NCBI GenBank assembly: GCA_023428135.1
Contig: JAEYZG010000043.1
Location: forward strand, 62,001-126,000
DNA: 64,000 nt
Source: Bacteroidota bacterium
GTDB taxonomy: Bacteria > Bacteroidota > Bacteroidia > Cytophagales > Cytophagaceae
Direction of reading: 5' to 3'
In this document: in pieces, positions 7,842 through 18,023 of the stretch
Layout: each line of letters begins with the position of its first letter
Numbering within the stretch: the stretch's first letter is position 1
The notes under the pieces: generated by a model
What the model was told of the DNA's origin: nothing
The model's input: the letters and a program-made list of their open reading frames with translations, nothing else
Database searches by the model: none
Made by a program: the position numbers and the translations under genes

Positions 7842-10800
7842 ATGAATATATTTTTAAGATTAGTTATCCTGGTTTTTTTGTTAGTCAGGCTGCCGTTTAT
7901 TTCAGAGGGGCAAAGAACAACAGGAGGTACTCCCAAATCATTTACTACAGATAAAAATAAAAGAAAGCTGGGAGAGCCTTCTATTCCAGTTAATACCGTT
8001 CCTGTGATTGATAACAATGCAGAGTTGGAAAAAGCGAAAAAGATCAGTCCCAATATTTATGGATTGCTCAATGCTGTCAACGTCGATATTATTAAACAAG
8101 GATTTAAAGAAGCTTTGCCTGACGGAGGTACGCTTTGGAGGTATAAAATAAGCTCTCCAACTGCCTATTCAATGGAAGTTATTTTTAGCAGATTTCATTT
8201 GCCTGATAAATCTCAGCTTTTTATTTATAATGAAGACCATTCCGTAGTGTTGGGTGCATTGAGTTCTTTGAACAATAGTGCTCAAGGAACATTGGCAACA
8301 CAACCAATATTCGGAAGTACAATAATAATAGAGTACTATGAACCCGCTGATGTGGAATTTCATGGAGAGGTTGTTATCGGAGAAGTGGTGCATGACTTTG
8401 CAAATGTATTACAACTAATAATCGGAAGGGGACCTTTTATACCGGGAGCTACTTTTGACGTTTCTTGTTTGAAAAATGTTTCATGTCCTGAAGCTTTGCC
8501 TTATGCGAATCAATCTAAATCTGTAGGACTTATATTATATAAAGTCCAGGATGGTAGCAAATATGTAGCACACGCTACTGGTGCTTTAATAAATAATTCA
8601 AATAGTGATGGTCAGCCGTATTTTTTGACAGCCTATCACAATATAGAAAGTGGTCTCGCAGATTGTCCCGGCCCTGATCCGACATTCAAAGGTTGTTTTG
8701 ACTATTCCAAGTGGGTTTTTTTATTTAACCATTATGATAATGATTGTAATGGAGATGGCTCATCTGTCTCTAATTCCTTATTGAATTCTGTTTCAGGCTC
8801 TGATTTTGTGGCAGGAAATAATCATAATGACAAAGATTATTTATTGCTCCGATTATGTTCAAAACCTGAAAATGTTTGTTATGCAGGGTGGTCCAGAACA
8901 GCAAGTCCATTGCCTCCATTTACTAATATCCACCATCCTCTAGGAGATATAAAGAAGATTAATTTCAGAGATGGTGCGATAGATATTTTGCCCAATGTTT
9001 TGTTTGTCCCATCATGGAATATAGGTTATACTATCATGGGGTCTTCGGGTTCGCCTTTATTTGATGGCAATAAAAGGCTTGTAGGTCAGCTCAGAAGTGG
9101 GATAGGTGGGGAAGAGGTGCCAACATGTCAAAACAGGGGTTATTCGTTGTTTAATAGATTTGATGTTTCATTCACTGACGGCCATCTTGAAAACTATCTA
9201 GGAAATGTCCAGCAGACAGATACCTATTGCCCTGTAGTGGAGGCATGCCCAGGTAATAATCAGCGACAGATGCGTACAGGTGCTCAGATGCGGACAATGG
9301 CTACTTGCATGGAGGTAAATTTTTCAGCGAATAAAACCGAGGCTATAGTTAATCAAGAGATAACATTTGAGAATCAGAGTTCAGGAGGCGTTGGAGAGGT
9401 AACATACGAATGGGATTTTGGGGTGGATGCAGTACCTGCCACCAGTATCGAAGAAGCTCCTTCTGCAGTATACTATACATCAACAGGAAATAAGTGGGTA
9501 ACGCTGACTGTATGCGACGATGCGGGTTGTATCACAGAACAAAAGGCGTCATATATTGATGTTCAGAATTCCAGCAGCACTATGTTGGTAGGTTTTACTT
9601 CAGATAAAAGAGCTGTCACAATCGGCGAAGAAATAAAATTCACAAGTACAGTTTCCGGTAATCAAACTTCAGCAGCCTACCTTTGGAATTTCGGAGAGGG
9701 TGCAGAAGCCTCAAGTCTCGTAACTGCTAGTCCCACTGTTACCTATAGTTCTCCGGGGCCTAAAACAATTTCCCTGCAGGTGACAGAAAATAATGGAATC
9801 GTTACAGAAATCAAAAATGCTTTTATCACGGTTGCTGAACCCAATACCCTGGCTTTAAAAGCAGACTTTAGCGGCTGTTTGCCTGGGGCCTTAGGTACAG
9901 GTACCAGATTGGAACTCTTCAATATTACAACAGGAGGAAGCGGCTTTCCTTATACCAGTTACCTATGGGATTTTGGTGATGGTGTAACAGCGACAACTCA
10001 GAATGCAAACCACGTATACAATGAAATTGGTAGTTATACTGTGTCTCTTACAGTTTGTGACGGGTATAATTGTGATACAAAGACTTCTGAAGCTTGTGTT
10101 AATATATCAAAACCTACAAATGCTATAGGCGAATTTTATATTAATGGAATGATGTTTACCATCGGTGGGCCTAAAATAGTTGTCGGAATGAACAGACCTG
10201 TGGTATTTTCAAACGCGCTATCTCAATGGCCGAACACGGATTACAGATGGAATTTTGATGCCTCTGGGATGTCTTTACAAAAGTTTGCTACACCTTACGA
10301 AGCGAATACTTTTGGGCCTCATACAGTATTTTATACTCAGCCTGGTGTATATAGTGCTTCTCTTTCCGTTCAAAATTACGTCCCGATGCCATTAACAGTT
10401 TATAAAACGGTAATGAAAAATGACGCTATACAGGTTCTAACGGGTATGGGGGCTGGTGACTGTAAGGCTGTTCTTGGTGATGTATCCTTGTCAACCACAT
10501 GCTGGAGTAAAGGTGCGTATCCGGAATTTACTGCAGTTGTAAATTCTAACACTTGCCCTTATGTAATAAGGGTGAAGAGTGCCAATACAGGTCAGTTTTT
10601 AACAAATAATAAAATTGATTTTAATAATGGATTGAATCCACCTGTTTTTCCATATACAGATACATATACTATAAGCGTTACCCACTATGACGGCGTTAGT
10701 TATACCTTGTTGGATTCAAAGTCAATGACTGTAACATTGTATAATTCGGGAGCAAATGCAGGTCCGGATATCGCTGTCTGCCCGGGAAATGAACTTCAAT

Positions 10801-13800
10801 TGGGAAGTGCTTCAAAACCGAATACAAGTTATACATGGTCATGTATCCCGAGCACCGGAGTAAGCCACTTAAGCAATTCGACAATTTCAAATCCAAAATT
10901 TAATACAGTTTTATCAGGTACATATAACTACGTTGTAAATGCAAAAGATTTAACTTCCGGTTGTGTAACTTCTGATGATGTTAAAATTACCATTCAGGCG
11001 GTGACAGTGGGCAATAAAACCTATAATACCTCTATGGGTGGTATTGAGACTTTGAATTTACCGGTTGCCGGAGGCTCGGGAAGTTTTACCGGAGTATGGT
11101 CACCTTCTACATATCTTACGAATGCCAATATTCTTAATCCAAATGTTCAGGCCCCACAAACAGGAACGACACTGTTGTATAATTTAACAGTTACAGACAG
11201 TAAAGGATGTAAAGGTACTGGAACCGCTCTCGTAGAAGTTAGTGCTGTTGCACCAAGCGGATTAGTTACAGTGGGAGGGTTTCAAGAAGTAAAGCTTACC
11301 TGGATTGATAATTCCACAACAGAGACAGCCTTTGTAGTTGAAAGATCTACTTCGTCATCATCTGGTTTTGTTGTGATAGAAACATTAGCTGGAAATACTA
11401 CAACTTATACGGATAAGACTGCAGCACTTGGTGTTACCTATTACTATCGTGTATATGCTAAGAATGCTACAACGCCAAAGCTTGGTACAAGCAATACTTC
11501 CAGCGCATATACCAATCTTCCTATTTCGTGGAATAAAACATACGGAGGTGATGCTGCTGAAACTGATGCTAAAATTTATCCTACATCAGATGGTGGTTAT
11601 ATAGTGGGCTCAACTACAGCGTCTAATGCTGTAGGTGATGTTTCGGACAATCATTTTTCCGGTACGGGAGTGAACAGAATTGGAGGATTAACTACCATGT
11701 GGATTGTAAAGCTGGATGCTTGTGGTAATAAAGTTTGGGATAAGAAATTTAATGTTTTGGAAGAAACATACACCTTTATAGATCTTGTGGAGGTTTCAGA
11801 TGGATATGTTGTGGCAGCCCAGAAATGGATTCCAAGTTCAAGAAGCAACAGAGGGTATGATACCTATGTTACGAAAATAAATAAGTCAGGTATACAGGTT
11901 TGGGGGCAAACGTATGGCGGTACCGGTACAGAGAGACCCAATACAATCATATCTTCCGGTGATGGCGGCTTTATAATTGCCAATAATTCAAATTCACCTG
12001 GGGATGGCGAAAAGTCTGAAGAGTATGTAGGCAGGGATTCCTGGAATGGTAATGTTCCCAATTATGATTTATGGATTTTAAAGATTGATGGAAATGGTAC
12101 AAAAGTTTGGGATACTACTATAGGGAACGAGAAAATGTCTGAATCGGGGCCATCGATTTGTGCAAGTGATGATGGCGGATTTTTAGTTGCCTCCACTTGT
12201 CTTCCAAATATGACGGCGACAGAAACTCTTCCTCCGACAATCAGATTAACAAAAATTAATGCTACAGGAACTAGATTGTGGAATTTCACCTATTTACCAA
12301 ATTCCGGTTCTTATGGAGGAGCAATCGCAGGGCCTCCCTCAATGATAAAAACATTAGACGGTAACTATGTTATTGGAGCTAATTATTATAATAACAATAA
12401 TCAGGATTATGCTATAATAAAAGTAGATCCTAATGGAGCTGTAATATGTAAAAAAGAATTTGGAGGAAGTAGTTTTGAGTACCTCTCTTCAATAAAGGAA
12501 TTTCCTAATGGAGACCTGCTTTTAGGTGGATATTCCAATTCCCCGCAAAGTGGAACAAAATCCGAATCTACTTATGGAGGGCATGATTATTGGATAGTAA
12601 GAACAGATAATTCAGGAAATAAAATATGGGATAAAGATATCAGGGCAACCAGCGATGACAGGCTCAGTAACATATCTATACTGAATAATGACAGCTATAT
12701 CCTTTCAGGTTATTCATCATCGTCAATAGGTGGAGATAAATCTGAAGCAGGTCGTGGCAGTTCTGATATATGGATTCTCAAAGTTGGTGAAGGTCAGAAC
12801 TCCGGATCAATGACACTGGGAAATATAAATCCAACCGCTTACTTTCCTTCTGCAACAGTTGCTATTCCATTTACAGCTTCCTGCACCAAACCAGGTGAAA
12901 CATTTACGGCTCAGCTATCTGATCAAAACGGAGCTTTCTCTAGTCCTGTAAACATAGGTGCATTTTCAGGATCTAGCTCAGGTACAATAAGCGGTACGAT
13001 TCCTGCCAATGCCATACCTGGAACAGGCTATAAGATCAGAGTTATTTCCTCTATAACTAATAGCGTAACTCTTGACAATGGACAATACATTACTATTAAG
13101 CCTTCTCAGATTACGACTGGAACAATATCCCCTCTTGCTTATATGCCAGGAGCGACACTTTCGGTGCCATATACGATATTGGGTGTCTTTAAGAGTGGTA
13201 ATGTATTTACAGCGCAGCTTTCAGATGCCAATGGGTATTTTGTAAATTATGTAAACATAGGTAACCTTACTTCAACGACTGCCGGGACCATCAGCGCAAC
13301 GATACCTTCCAATACTCCTGTTGGTCGTGGTTATAGAATCAGAGTTGTGGGATCGGACCCGTTAATCAATGGAAGTAATAATGGAGTAAATATTTCTGTC
13401 GGTAGATTATTTACTGAAACGATCACGAATAAAGTGTATTACCCTGGTGATGCGATTGTAGTACCATATACAGCTCTTGGTACGTTCAATTCCGGAAATG
13501 TATTTACCGCAATTTTGTCTGATGCTTCAGGAAGTTTTGCAACAAGCACAACAATCCTTGGAACACTTACGAGTATAAGTTCAGGTTCTATAAATACCGT
13601 AGTTCCGCTTACGACAATACCTGGCGCGAGTTACAGGATTAAAGTTACATCGAGCAACCCTGCTATTGACGGAACTGTCAACACTAAAGACATTGTCATC
13701 AGCACGCCTATCGTATCAATAATAGCTATATCCAGTACCAGAGTTCTGTCAGGTTCAACTATTTTAGTTGCATATGGAGTAAAAGGGAAGTTTGAGAACG

Positions 13801-16800
13801 GAAATCAGTTTACGGTTCAGTTATCAGACGAGAATGGGAGTTTCCAGAGGCCTTTAAATATTGGCAGTGTGACTTCTTCTACAGGAGGGACGATCAGTCT
13901 TCAGATTCCATTAGCTACCCCTATGGGTACGAAATATAGGATTAGGATCGTTTCTTCAGATCCTTCTACGATCAGCAACGACAATGGTGTTAATATTTCA
14001 ATTTTTGGTATTCTGACCAATACTGTCAATCCAACTTCCTATTTTGCTGGAAATTCGATGTCAGTCAGCTATCAGACCAATATACAATACGTTGCTGGTA
14101 ACGTATTTAATGTGGAGTTATCTGATGTCAATGGAAACTTTATCAATCCGGTAGTTATTGGCAGCAGTTCACAACCAGGACCCATAACAGCCACAATTCC
14201 AGTTAATACGCCTTCAGGGGATTTATATAGAGTGAGGGTAGTAGCAACAAATCCGGTGGTTACGGGACTATCAAACCCTGAAAATATTACTATTTCTAAA
14301 AGCTCCATAACTGTAACTCTGTCTCCAAACACAATGGTGTGTCCAGGTTCTTCTTTGATGGTACCATTCACATCGTCAGGTATTTTTTATTCAGGCAACG
14401 TGTATACTGTCTTGCTTTCAGATGCTAATGGTAGTTTTGATAATTCTACTATTCTGGCTGTAGCAAGTTTTACAGGAGGAGGGAATTCAGGAGCAGGCTC
14501 ATGGGGTGTTAACACTTCGTTGTCTGCAAATACTTTGTCAGGCACAGGCTATAAAATCAGGGTGCAGAGTTCAAGCCCGTTTGCTTATGGTGAAGCACCT
14601 TTGACGGTTAGTGAGTTGCCAAGGGCACTCAGTTTCGTGTCTTCCACCAATATGAGTTATGGTGAAACCATTAACATAAAAGCAGGAAAAGTTCTGAGTT
14701 TTGATGGAGTTAATGATCAGGTTACAGCTCCAGGATTCATATATCCTGCAAATGGTGGGGCTGTAACAGTTGAATTCTGGCTGAAAGTAAATGCCGAGGA
14801 TGTAAGGAATAGTTCTGCATTTTCGGTAGGTTCCAGTCACAGCGACAGATTACAGGCTCATATTCCCTGGGGTGATGGTTCAATCTCTTTTGATTATGGT
14901 AATCTGAGTAATCCTGCGAGCAGAATAGCTGCAAGTTATACACCTTACCTCGGTAAATGGACGCACGTAGCGTTTGTTTCATCAGGGAAAGCAAATACAT
15001 TTAAAGCAATTTATCTTAATGGTCAGCTTGTAAATTCAGCCAATTCATCCGATGGAAATACAGGAACACTCTATGGTCTTAAGATAGGCTCTTTCGTTAA
15101 TAATACTCTTTATATGAAAGGTATGATTGATGAGTTCAGAATCTGGAATGTGATGAGAAGTCAGAATGAGATTCAGAGTGGAATGAATCGTTTTATCAAT
15201 GAGGGTACTTCTGGTCTTATACTATCTCTTCAAATGCATGAGGGGGCCGGAACTGTTGTGAAGGATAATTCAGGAAATGGTTTGAATGGAACTATATCAG
15301 GAGCAACCTGGACAAATCCTTTTGCAAATCTGACTTATAATTGGCTGATTGGTACAACTCCTGTCAGTGGAACAAGTATGACAATGAGTCCGACAGAACA
15401 AACAATAGTAGCATTGACTACCCAAGACAACGTCTCTGGATGTACGTCCGGTTATTCCACAACTGTAAATGTAAGAGGAGGGATTGCAACTAATAGTGTA
15501 AATCCGGTAACATATTACAGAGGGGGAGTTATGAATGTAAGCTTCAGGACTAACATGACTTTTAATCCATCTAATATGTTTCAGGTCCAATTGTCAGATG
15601 CAAACGGAAGTTTTGCATCTCCTATCGCTATCGGAGTGGGAATTCAGATAGAATTAATTAATTGTGCGATACCTGTAAATACACCGGTCGGAACCGGGTA
15701 CAGAGTTCGTGTCGTCTCTACGAATCCACAGATTATTGGTTTACCAAATCCCGAAAACATTAGCATTATAGCTTCAAATGTTGCTATTAACCTGAATAAT
15801 TATAGTACACTTTGTACCGGAAGTACATCTGTACCGGTAACTATGAATGGATATTTTGCTCCTGACAATGTTTTTACTTTGATGCTTTCCGATCAATCAG
15901 GGTTCTTTGGTGTTCCTTTAATATTAAATAGTTTTACATCTTCTGTTGCCGGAAGTACTCAGATATCATTTGAATTGCCAAGGGGTATAAACTTTAGTGG
16001 AAATTATAAATTAAGATTGCAGAGCTCGAATCCATCCAGCTATGCTGACCTATCTGTAAACTTAGCAGAGGGGTTAAGGGCAGTCAGTTCATTCTCTGCA
16101 ACTAGTATTTGTCCCGGCCAAACCATATCATTGACAGGAGGTAAGGTGTTGGACTTTGATGGAAATGATGTAGTGACAGTGCCTGGATATTCACAACCAG
16201 CCAATGGAGGAGCAATAACTGTGGAATTCTGGCTGAAAGTAAGATCCAATTTCAATACGTACAATGGTATGGCATTTTCGTTTGGTTCCGGTTTAAGCAG
16301 GCTTCAGGCGATTGTTCCTAATAACAGTAAAACACTTGTATTTGAATATGGTGAGTTGCTTAATTCTTCAAGAAGCATAACTGCAGACTATACTAATTAT
16401 ATAAATAGATGGACTCACGTAGCTTTGGTATCTTCCGGTAAGGCAAATACCTATAAGGCAATATATATTAATGGAGAGCTGGTTGCTTCTGTAAATAATT
16501 CTGATGGCAATAGCGCATCATTATCCGGTCTGCAATTAGGAGTTGGCCTATCCGGAATGATGGATGAGTTCCGTGTCTGGAACAAAATAAGAACGCAGGC
16601 AGAAATAAAGGATGGCATGTATAAAACTATAGGAGCCGGGACTTCAGGTTTGAAACTTTATCTTCAAATGCATGAAGGATCAGGCAGTATCCTAAAAGAC
16701 AATTCAGGAAATGGACTGAATGGAACTAGAAACGGAGCAAGCTGGACATCTATGTATTTGATCAATGCCAATTATTCCTGGTATTCCTCTGCAGGTACTC

Positions 16801-17234
16801 AAGCAGGGCCAAATGCCAGCGTAACTCCAATGCAAACGAGCGTCTACTCATTAATAGTTCAAGACCCTGTTGTAGGATGTGAGGCCCGTGATTATACTAC
16901 TGTAACTGTTAAACCAATTCCTTGCACTCAAGGATTAATGGCACAGTTTAATGATACAGATGAAGAATCTTCAGTGTCGGGCCTGCAAGAGGGACATAGT
17001 CAGGGAATTGATATTTATCCCAACCCGAATGAAGGTTCATTTAGTATAATACTGAAAGAAGCTCATTCTGTAATTATTGAAATTATAGATGCGAAGGGTA
17101 ATAAAGTGAAAGAAGTAAAAGGGACTGATGCTATATTTAATATTGATGCATTGGAATTAAGTGCAGGTTTATATATGGTTAATGTGATTGGTAACGGAAC
17201 CATTGTAAGTAGGAAAATTGCAATTAGAAAATAG
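7842..17234 (+). CDS. Giant T9SS-exported multidomain trypsin-like serine protease
   Basis: 3130 residues. A signal peptide covers about residues 1-23. A trypsin/lysyl-endopeptidase-like domain follows at about 200-440, with its triad visible as His in LTAYHN (about 266), Asp in KDYLLL (about 333) and Ser in GSSGSPL (about 402). PKD-like domains (FGDG / WDFG motifs) run from about 490 to 770, further Ig-like domains to about 1130, a fibronectin III domain about 1140-1215, and a block of 'DGGY/F' propeller-like repeats about 1230-1650. Eight Ig-like repeats with the core 'GN.FT..LSD.NG.F' occur up to about 2750; two laminin-G-like domains (FDG... EFWLKV) are interleaved with repeats 6-8. The last ~75 residues (YPNPNEGSF ... 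RKIAIRK) form a T9SS sorting domain. The protein should cross the outer membrane through T9SS and act at or beyond the cell surface, as protease plus adhesin. The hairpin at 17258 ends it. The substrate is unknown. Confidence 0.88.
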   Translation: MNIFLRLVILVFLLVRLPFISEGQRTTGGTPKSFTTDKNKRKLGEPSIPVNTVPVIDNNAELEKAKKISPNIYGLLNAVNVDIIKQGFKEALPDGGTLWRYKISSPTAYSMEVIFSRFHLPDKSQLFIYNEDHSVVLGALSSLNNSAQGTLATQPIFGSTIIIEYYEPADVEFHGEVVIGEVVHDFANVLQLIIGRGPFIPGATFDVSCLKNVSCPEALPYANQSKSVGLILYKVQDGSKYVAHATGALINNSNSDGQPYFLTAYHNIESGLADCPGPDPTFKGCFDYSKWVFLFNHYDNDCNGDGSSVSNSLLNSVSGSDFVAGNNHNDKDYLLLRLCSKPENVCYAGWSRTASPLPPFTNIHHPLGDIKKINFRDGAIDILPNVLFVPSWNIGYTIMGSSGSPLFDGNKRLVGQLRSGIGGEEVPTCQNRGYSLFNRFDVSFTDGHLENYLGNVQQTDTYCPVVEACPGNNQRQMRTGAQMRTMATCMEVNFSANKTEAIVNQEITFENQSSGGVGEVTYEWDFGVDAVPATSIEEAPSAVYYTSTGNKWVTLTVCDDAGCITEQKASYIDVQNSSSTMLVGFTSDKRAVTIGEEIKFTSTVSGNQTSAAYLWNFGEGAEASSLVTASPTVTYSSPGPKTISLQVTENNGIVTEIKNAFITVAEPNTLALKADFSGCLPGALGTGTRLELFNITTGGSGFPYTSYLWDFGDGVTATTQNANHVYNEIGSYTVSLTVCDGYNCDTKTSEACVNISKPTNAIGEFYINGMMFTIGGPKIVVGMNRPVVFSNALSQWPNTDYRWNFDASGMSLQKFATPYEANTFGPHTVFYTQPGVYSASLSVQNYVPMPLTVYKTVMKNDAIQVLTGMGAGDCKAVLGDVSLSTTCWSKGAYPEFTAVVNSNTCPYVIRVKSANTGQFLTNNKIDFNNGLNPPVFPYTDTYTISVTHYDGVSYTLLDSKSMTVTLYNSGANAGPDIAVCPGNELQLGSASKPNTSYTWSCIPSTGVSHLSNSTISNPKFNTVLSGTYNYVVNAKDLTSGCVTSDDVKITIQAVTVGNKTYNTSMGGIETLNLPVAGGSGSFTGVWSPSTYLTNANILNPNVQAPQTGTTLLYNLTVTDSKGCKGTGTALVEVSAVAPSGLVTVGGFQEVKLTWIDNSTTETAFVVERSTSSSSGFVVIETLAGNTTTYTDKTAALGVTYYYRVYAKNATTPKLGTSNTSSAYTNLPISWNKTYGGDAAETDAKIYPTSDGGYIVGSTTASNAVGDVSDNHFSGTGVNRIGGLTTMWIVKLDACGNKVWDKKFNVLEETYTFIDLVEVSDGYVVAAQKWIPSSRSNRGYDTYVTKINKSGIQVWGQTYGGTGTERPNTIISSGDGGFIIANNSNSPGDGEKSEEYVGRDSWNGNVPNYDLWILKIDGNGTKVWDTTIGNEKMSESGPSICASDDGGFLVASTCLPNMTATETLPPTIRLTKINATGTRLWNFTYLPNSGSYGGAIAGPPSMIKTLDGNYVIGANYYNNNNQDYAIIKVDPNGAVICKKEFGGSSFEYLSSIKEFPNGDLLLGGYSNSPQSGTKSESTYGGHDYWIVRTDNSGNKIWDKDIRATSDDRLSNISILNNDSYILSGYSSSSIGGDKSEAGRGSSDIWILKVGEGQNSGSMTLGNINPTAYFPSATVAIPFTASCTKPGETFTAQLSDQNGAFSSPVNIGAFSGSSSGTISGTIPANAIPGTGYKIRVISSITNSVTLDNGQYITIKPSQITTGTISPLAYMPGATLSVPYTILGVFKSGNVFTAQLSDANGYFVNYVNIGNLTSTTAGTISATIPSNTPVGRGYRIRVVGSDPLINGSNNGVNISVGRLFTETITNKVYYPGDAIVVPYTALGTFNSGNVFTAILSDASGSFATSTTILGTLTSISSGSINTVVPLTTIPGASYRIKVTSSNPAIDGTVNTKDIVISTPIVSIIAISSTRVLSGSTILVAYGVKGKFENGNQFTVQLSDENGSFQRPLNIGSVTSSTGGTISLQIPLATPMGTKYRIRIVSSDPSTISNDNGVNISIFGILTNTVNPTSYFAGNSMSVSYQTNIQYVAGNVFNVELSDVNGNFINPVVIGSSSQPGPITATIPVNTPSGDLYRVRVVATNPVVTGLSNPENITISKSSITVTLSPNTMVCPGSSLMVPFTSSGIFYSGNVYTVLLSDANGSFDNSTILAVASFTGGGNSGAGSWGVNTSLSANTLSGTGYKIRVQSSSPFAYGEAPLTVSELPRALSFVSSTNMSYGETINIKAGKVLSFDGVNDQVTAPGFIYPANGGAVTVEFWLKVNAEDVRNSSAFSVGSSHSDRLQAHIPWGDGSISFDYGNLSNPASRIAASYTPYLGKWTHVAFVSSGKANTFKAIYLNGQLVNSANSSDGNTGTLYGLKIGSFVNNTLYMKGMIDEFRIWNVMRSQNEIQSGMNRFINEGTSGLILSLQMHEGAGTVVKDNSGNGLNGTISGATWTNPFANLTYNWLIGTTPVSGTSMTMSPTEQTIVALTTQDNVSGCTSGYSTTVNVRGGIATNSVNPVTYYRGGVMNVSFRTNMTFNPSNMFQVQLSDANGSFASPIAIGVGIQIELINCAIPVNTPVGTGYRVRVVSTNPQIIGLPNPENISIIASNVAINLNNYSTLCTGSTSVPVTMNGYFAPDNVFTLMLSDQSGFFGVPLILNSFTSSVAGSTQISFELPRGINFSGNYKLRLQSSNPSSYADLSVNLAEGLRAVSSFSATSICPGQTISLTGGKVLDFDGNDVVTVPGYSQPANGGAITVEFWLKVRSNFNTYNGMAFSFGSGLSRLQAIVPNNSKTLVFEYGELLNSSRSITADYTNYINRWTHVALVSSGKANTYKAIYINGELVASVNNSDGNSASLSGLQLGVGLSGMMDEFRVWNKIRTQAEIKDGMYKTIGAGTSGLKLYLQMHEGSGSILKDNSGNGLNGTRNGASWTSMYLINANYSWYSSAGTQAGPNASVTPMQTSVYSLIVQDPVVGCEARDYTTVTVKPIPCTQGLMAQFNDTDEESSVSGLQEGHSQGIDIYPNPNEGSFSIILKEAHSVIIEIIDAKGNKVKEVKGTDAIFNIDALELSAGLYMVNVIGNGTIVSRKIAIRK
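14010..16911 (+). repeat. Tandem duplication of a ~1.45-kb four-domain unit inside the protease gene
   Basis: Unit A (14010-15482) and unit B (15483-16911) follow each other directly. Each has the order Ig-like, Ig-like, laminin-G-like, short Ig-like. Paired landmarks are TNTVNP/TNSVNP at the start, NPENITI/NPENISI, GKVLSFDG/GKVLDFDG, EFWLKVN/EFWLKVR, KDNSGNGLNGT in both, and YSTTVNV/YTTVTV at the end. The units are diverged but clearly one duplicated block. Confidence 0.85.
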
Positions 17235-17257
17235 AATAGTTTAGTTGGGGGATTATA

Positions 17258-17293
17258 AAAAAATGACCGGTATTTTTAGCCGGTCATTTTTTG
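17258..17293. terminator. Rho-independent terminator after the giant protease gene
   Basis: Arms AAATGACCGG and CCGGTCATTT around a nine-base loop, with a T run on the plus side and an A run on the other, so it can act in both directions. It lies between the converging genes ending at 17234 and 17339. Confidence 0.75.
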
Positions 17294-17338
17294 TTATATT
17301 TTTTGAAGAGTCACTTTTATTTTTTACTAATCTTTTAC

Positions 17339-17860
17339 CTAAGTCTTTTCTATTTCTACCTCATTAAGCCAGGCAATGGCTTCCTTTTCACTGTCAAAAA
17401 TCTTTATCTGCACTAAATCTCTATTCTCCATTTTTGAAGCGATATTTTCTATTGCAACTTTATTAAAATAGCTTGTAGGCTTGATGATTGCGATGGCTTT
17501 AAAGCCTTTTTCAGAGCTGCGTGGAATAAAACTGTGCTCTATCCAGTTTTGATCTTCAGTGCTTATGAGGATCATATCTTTGAGATTTGCCAGTACCTTA
17601 TTGGCTTTGTGCTCCACCAATATAGCCAACATTTTTTCTGACCCTTCCTTTAATTGTCTGCTCGTTGAATAACCATACCAGTTCATTACTACTGCTTTCA
17701 GGTCAGGGTTAAAAAAAATATCGTAGACGGGTTTGGATTCCATTAAAAATGAGATTAATTCTGGGGGGACACCTGAAATTAGAAGAAAATGTTTATAAAG
17801 ATTGATATTTAAATTATTGATTAAAACAGTCTCATTTATTTGCGGAGTAAAAATATGCAT
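17339..17860 (-). CDS. STAS/SEC14-like small cytoplasmic protein of unknown role
   Basis: 173 residues, soluble, no signal peptide. The middle and end have the alternating strand-helix pattern of SpoIIAA/STAS-like proteins: KAVVMNWYGYSTSRQLKEG, then KVLANLKDMILIS, then FKAIAIIKPTSYFNKVAIENI, and a final IFDSEKEAIAWL. This pattern recurs in many short Bacteroidota proteins that carry no assigned function. It is a single gene, converging with the giant protease and divergent from the PI-PLC gene. No kinase or phosphatase partner (as in Spo0/anti-sigma systems) is next to it, so a partner-switch role is only a possibility. Confidence 0.6.
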   Translation of the reverse strand: MHIFTPQINETVLINNLNINLYKHFLLISGVPPELISFLMESKPVYDIFFNPDLKAVVMNWYGYSTSRQLKEGSEKMLAILVEHKANKVLANLKDMILISTEDQNWIEHSFIPRSSEKGFKAIAIIKPTSYFNKVAIENIASKMENRDLVQIKIFDSEKEAIAWLNEVEIEKT

Positions 17861-18009
17861 TTTTAATTGTAAGGCTTTTTGTTCAATTTTTACCCTTATT
17901 GAATATGAAAAAAACGAAGATTACTATTGGTTTCTCATAGCGCAAATGGGTTGCGTCCATCCGAAATATCTTTGAGGATCAACTTAAAGATTTAGCATTT
18001 AACAAATCA

Positions 18010-18016
18010 AAGGAGG
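18010..18016 (+). promoter_or_regulatory. Canonical Shine-Dalgarno for the PI-PLC gene
   Basis: AAGGAGG lies seven bases before the ATG at 18024. Most other starts in this window have weak or no such site, which makes this one stand out and fixes the start codon. Confidence 0.7.
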
Positions 18017-18023
18017 AAATAAT

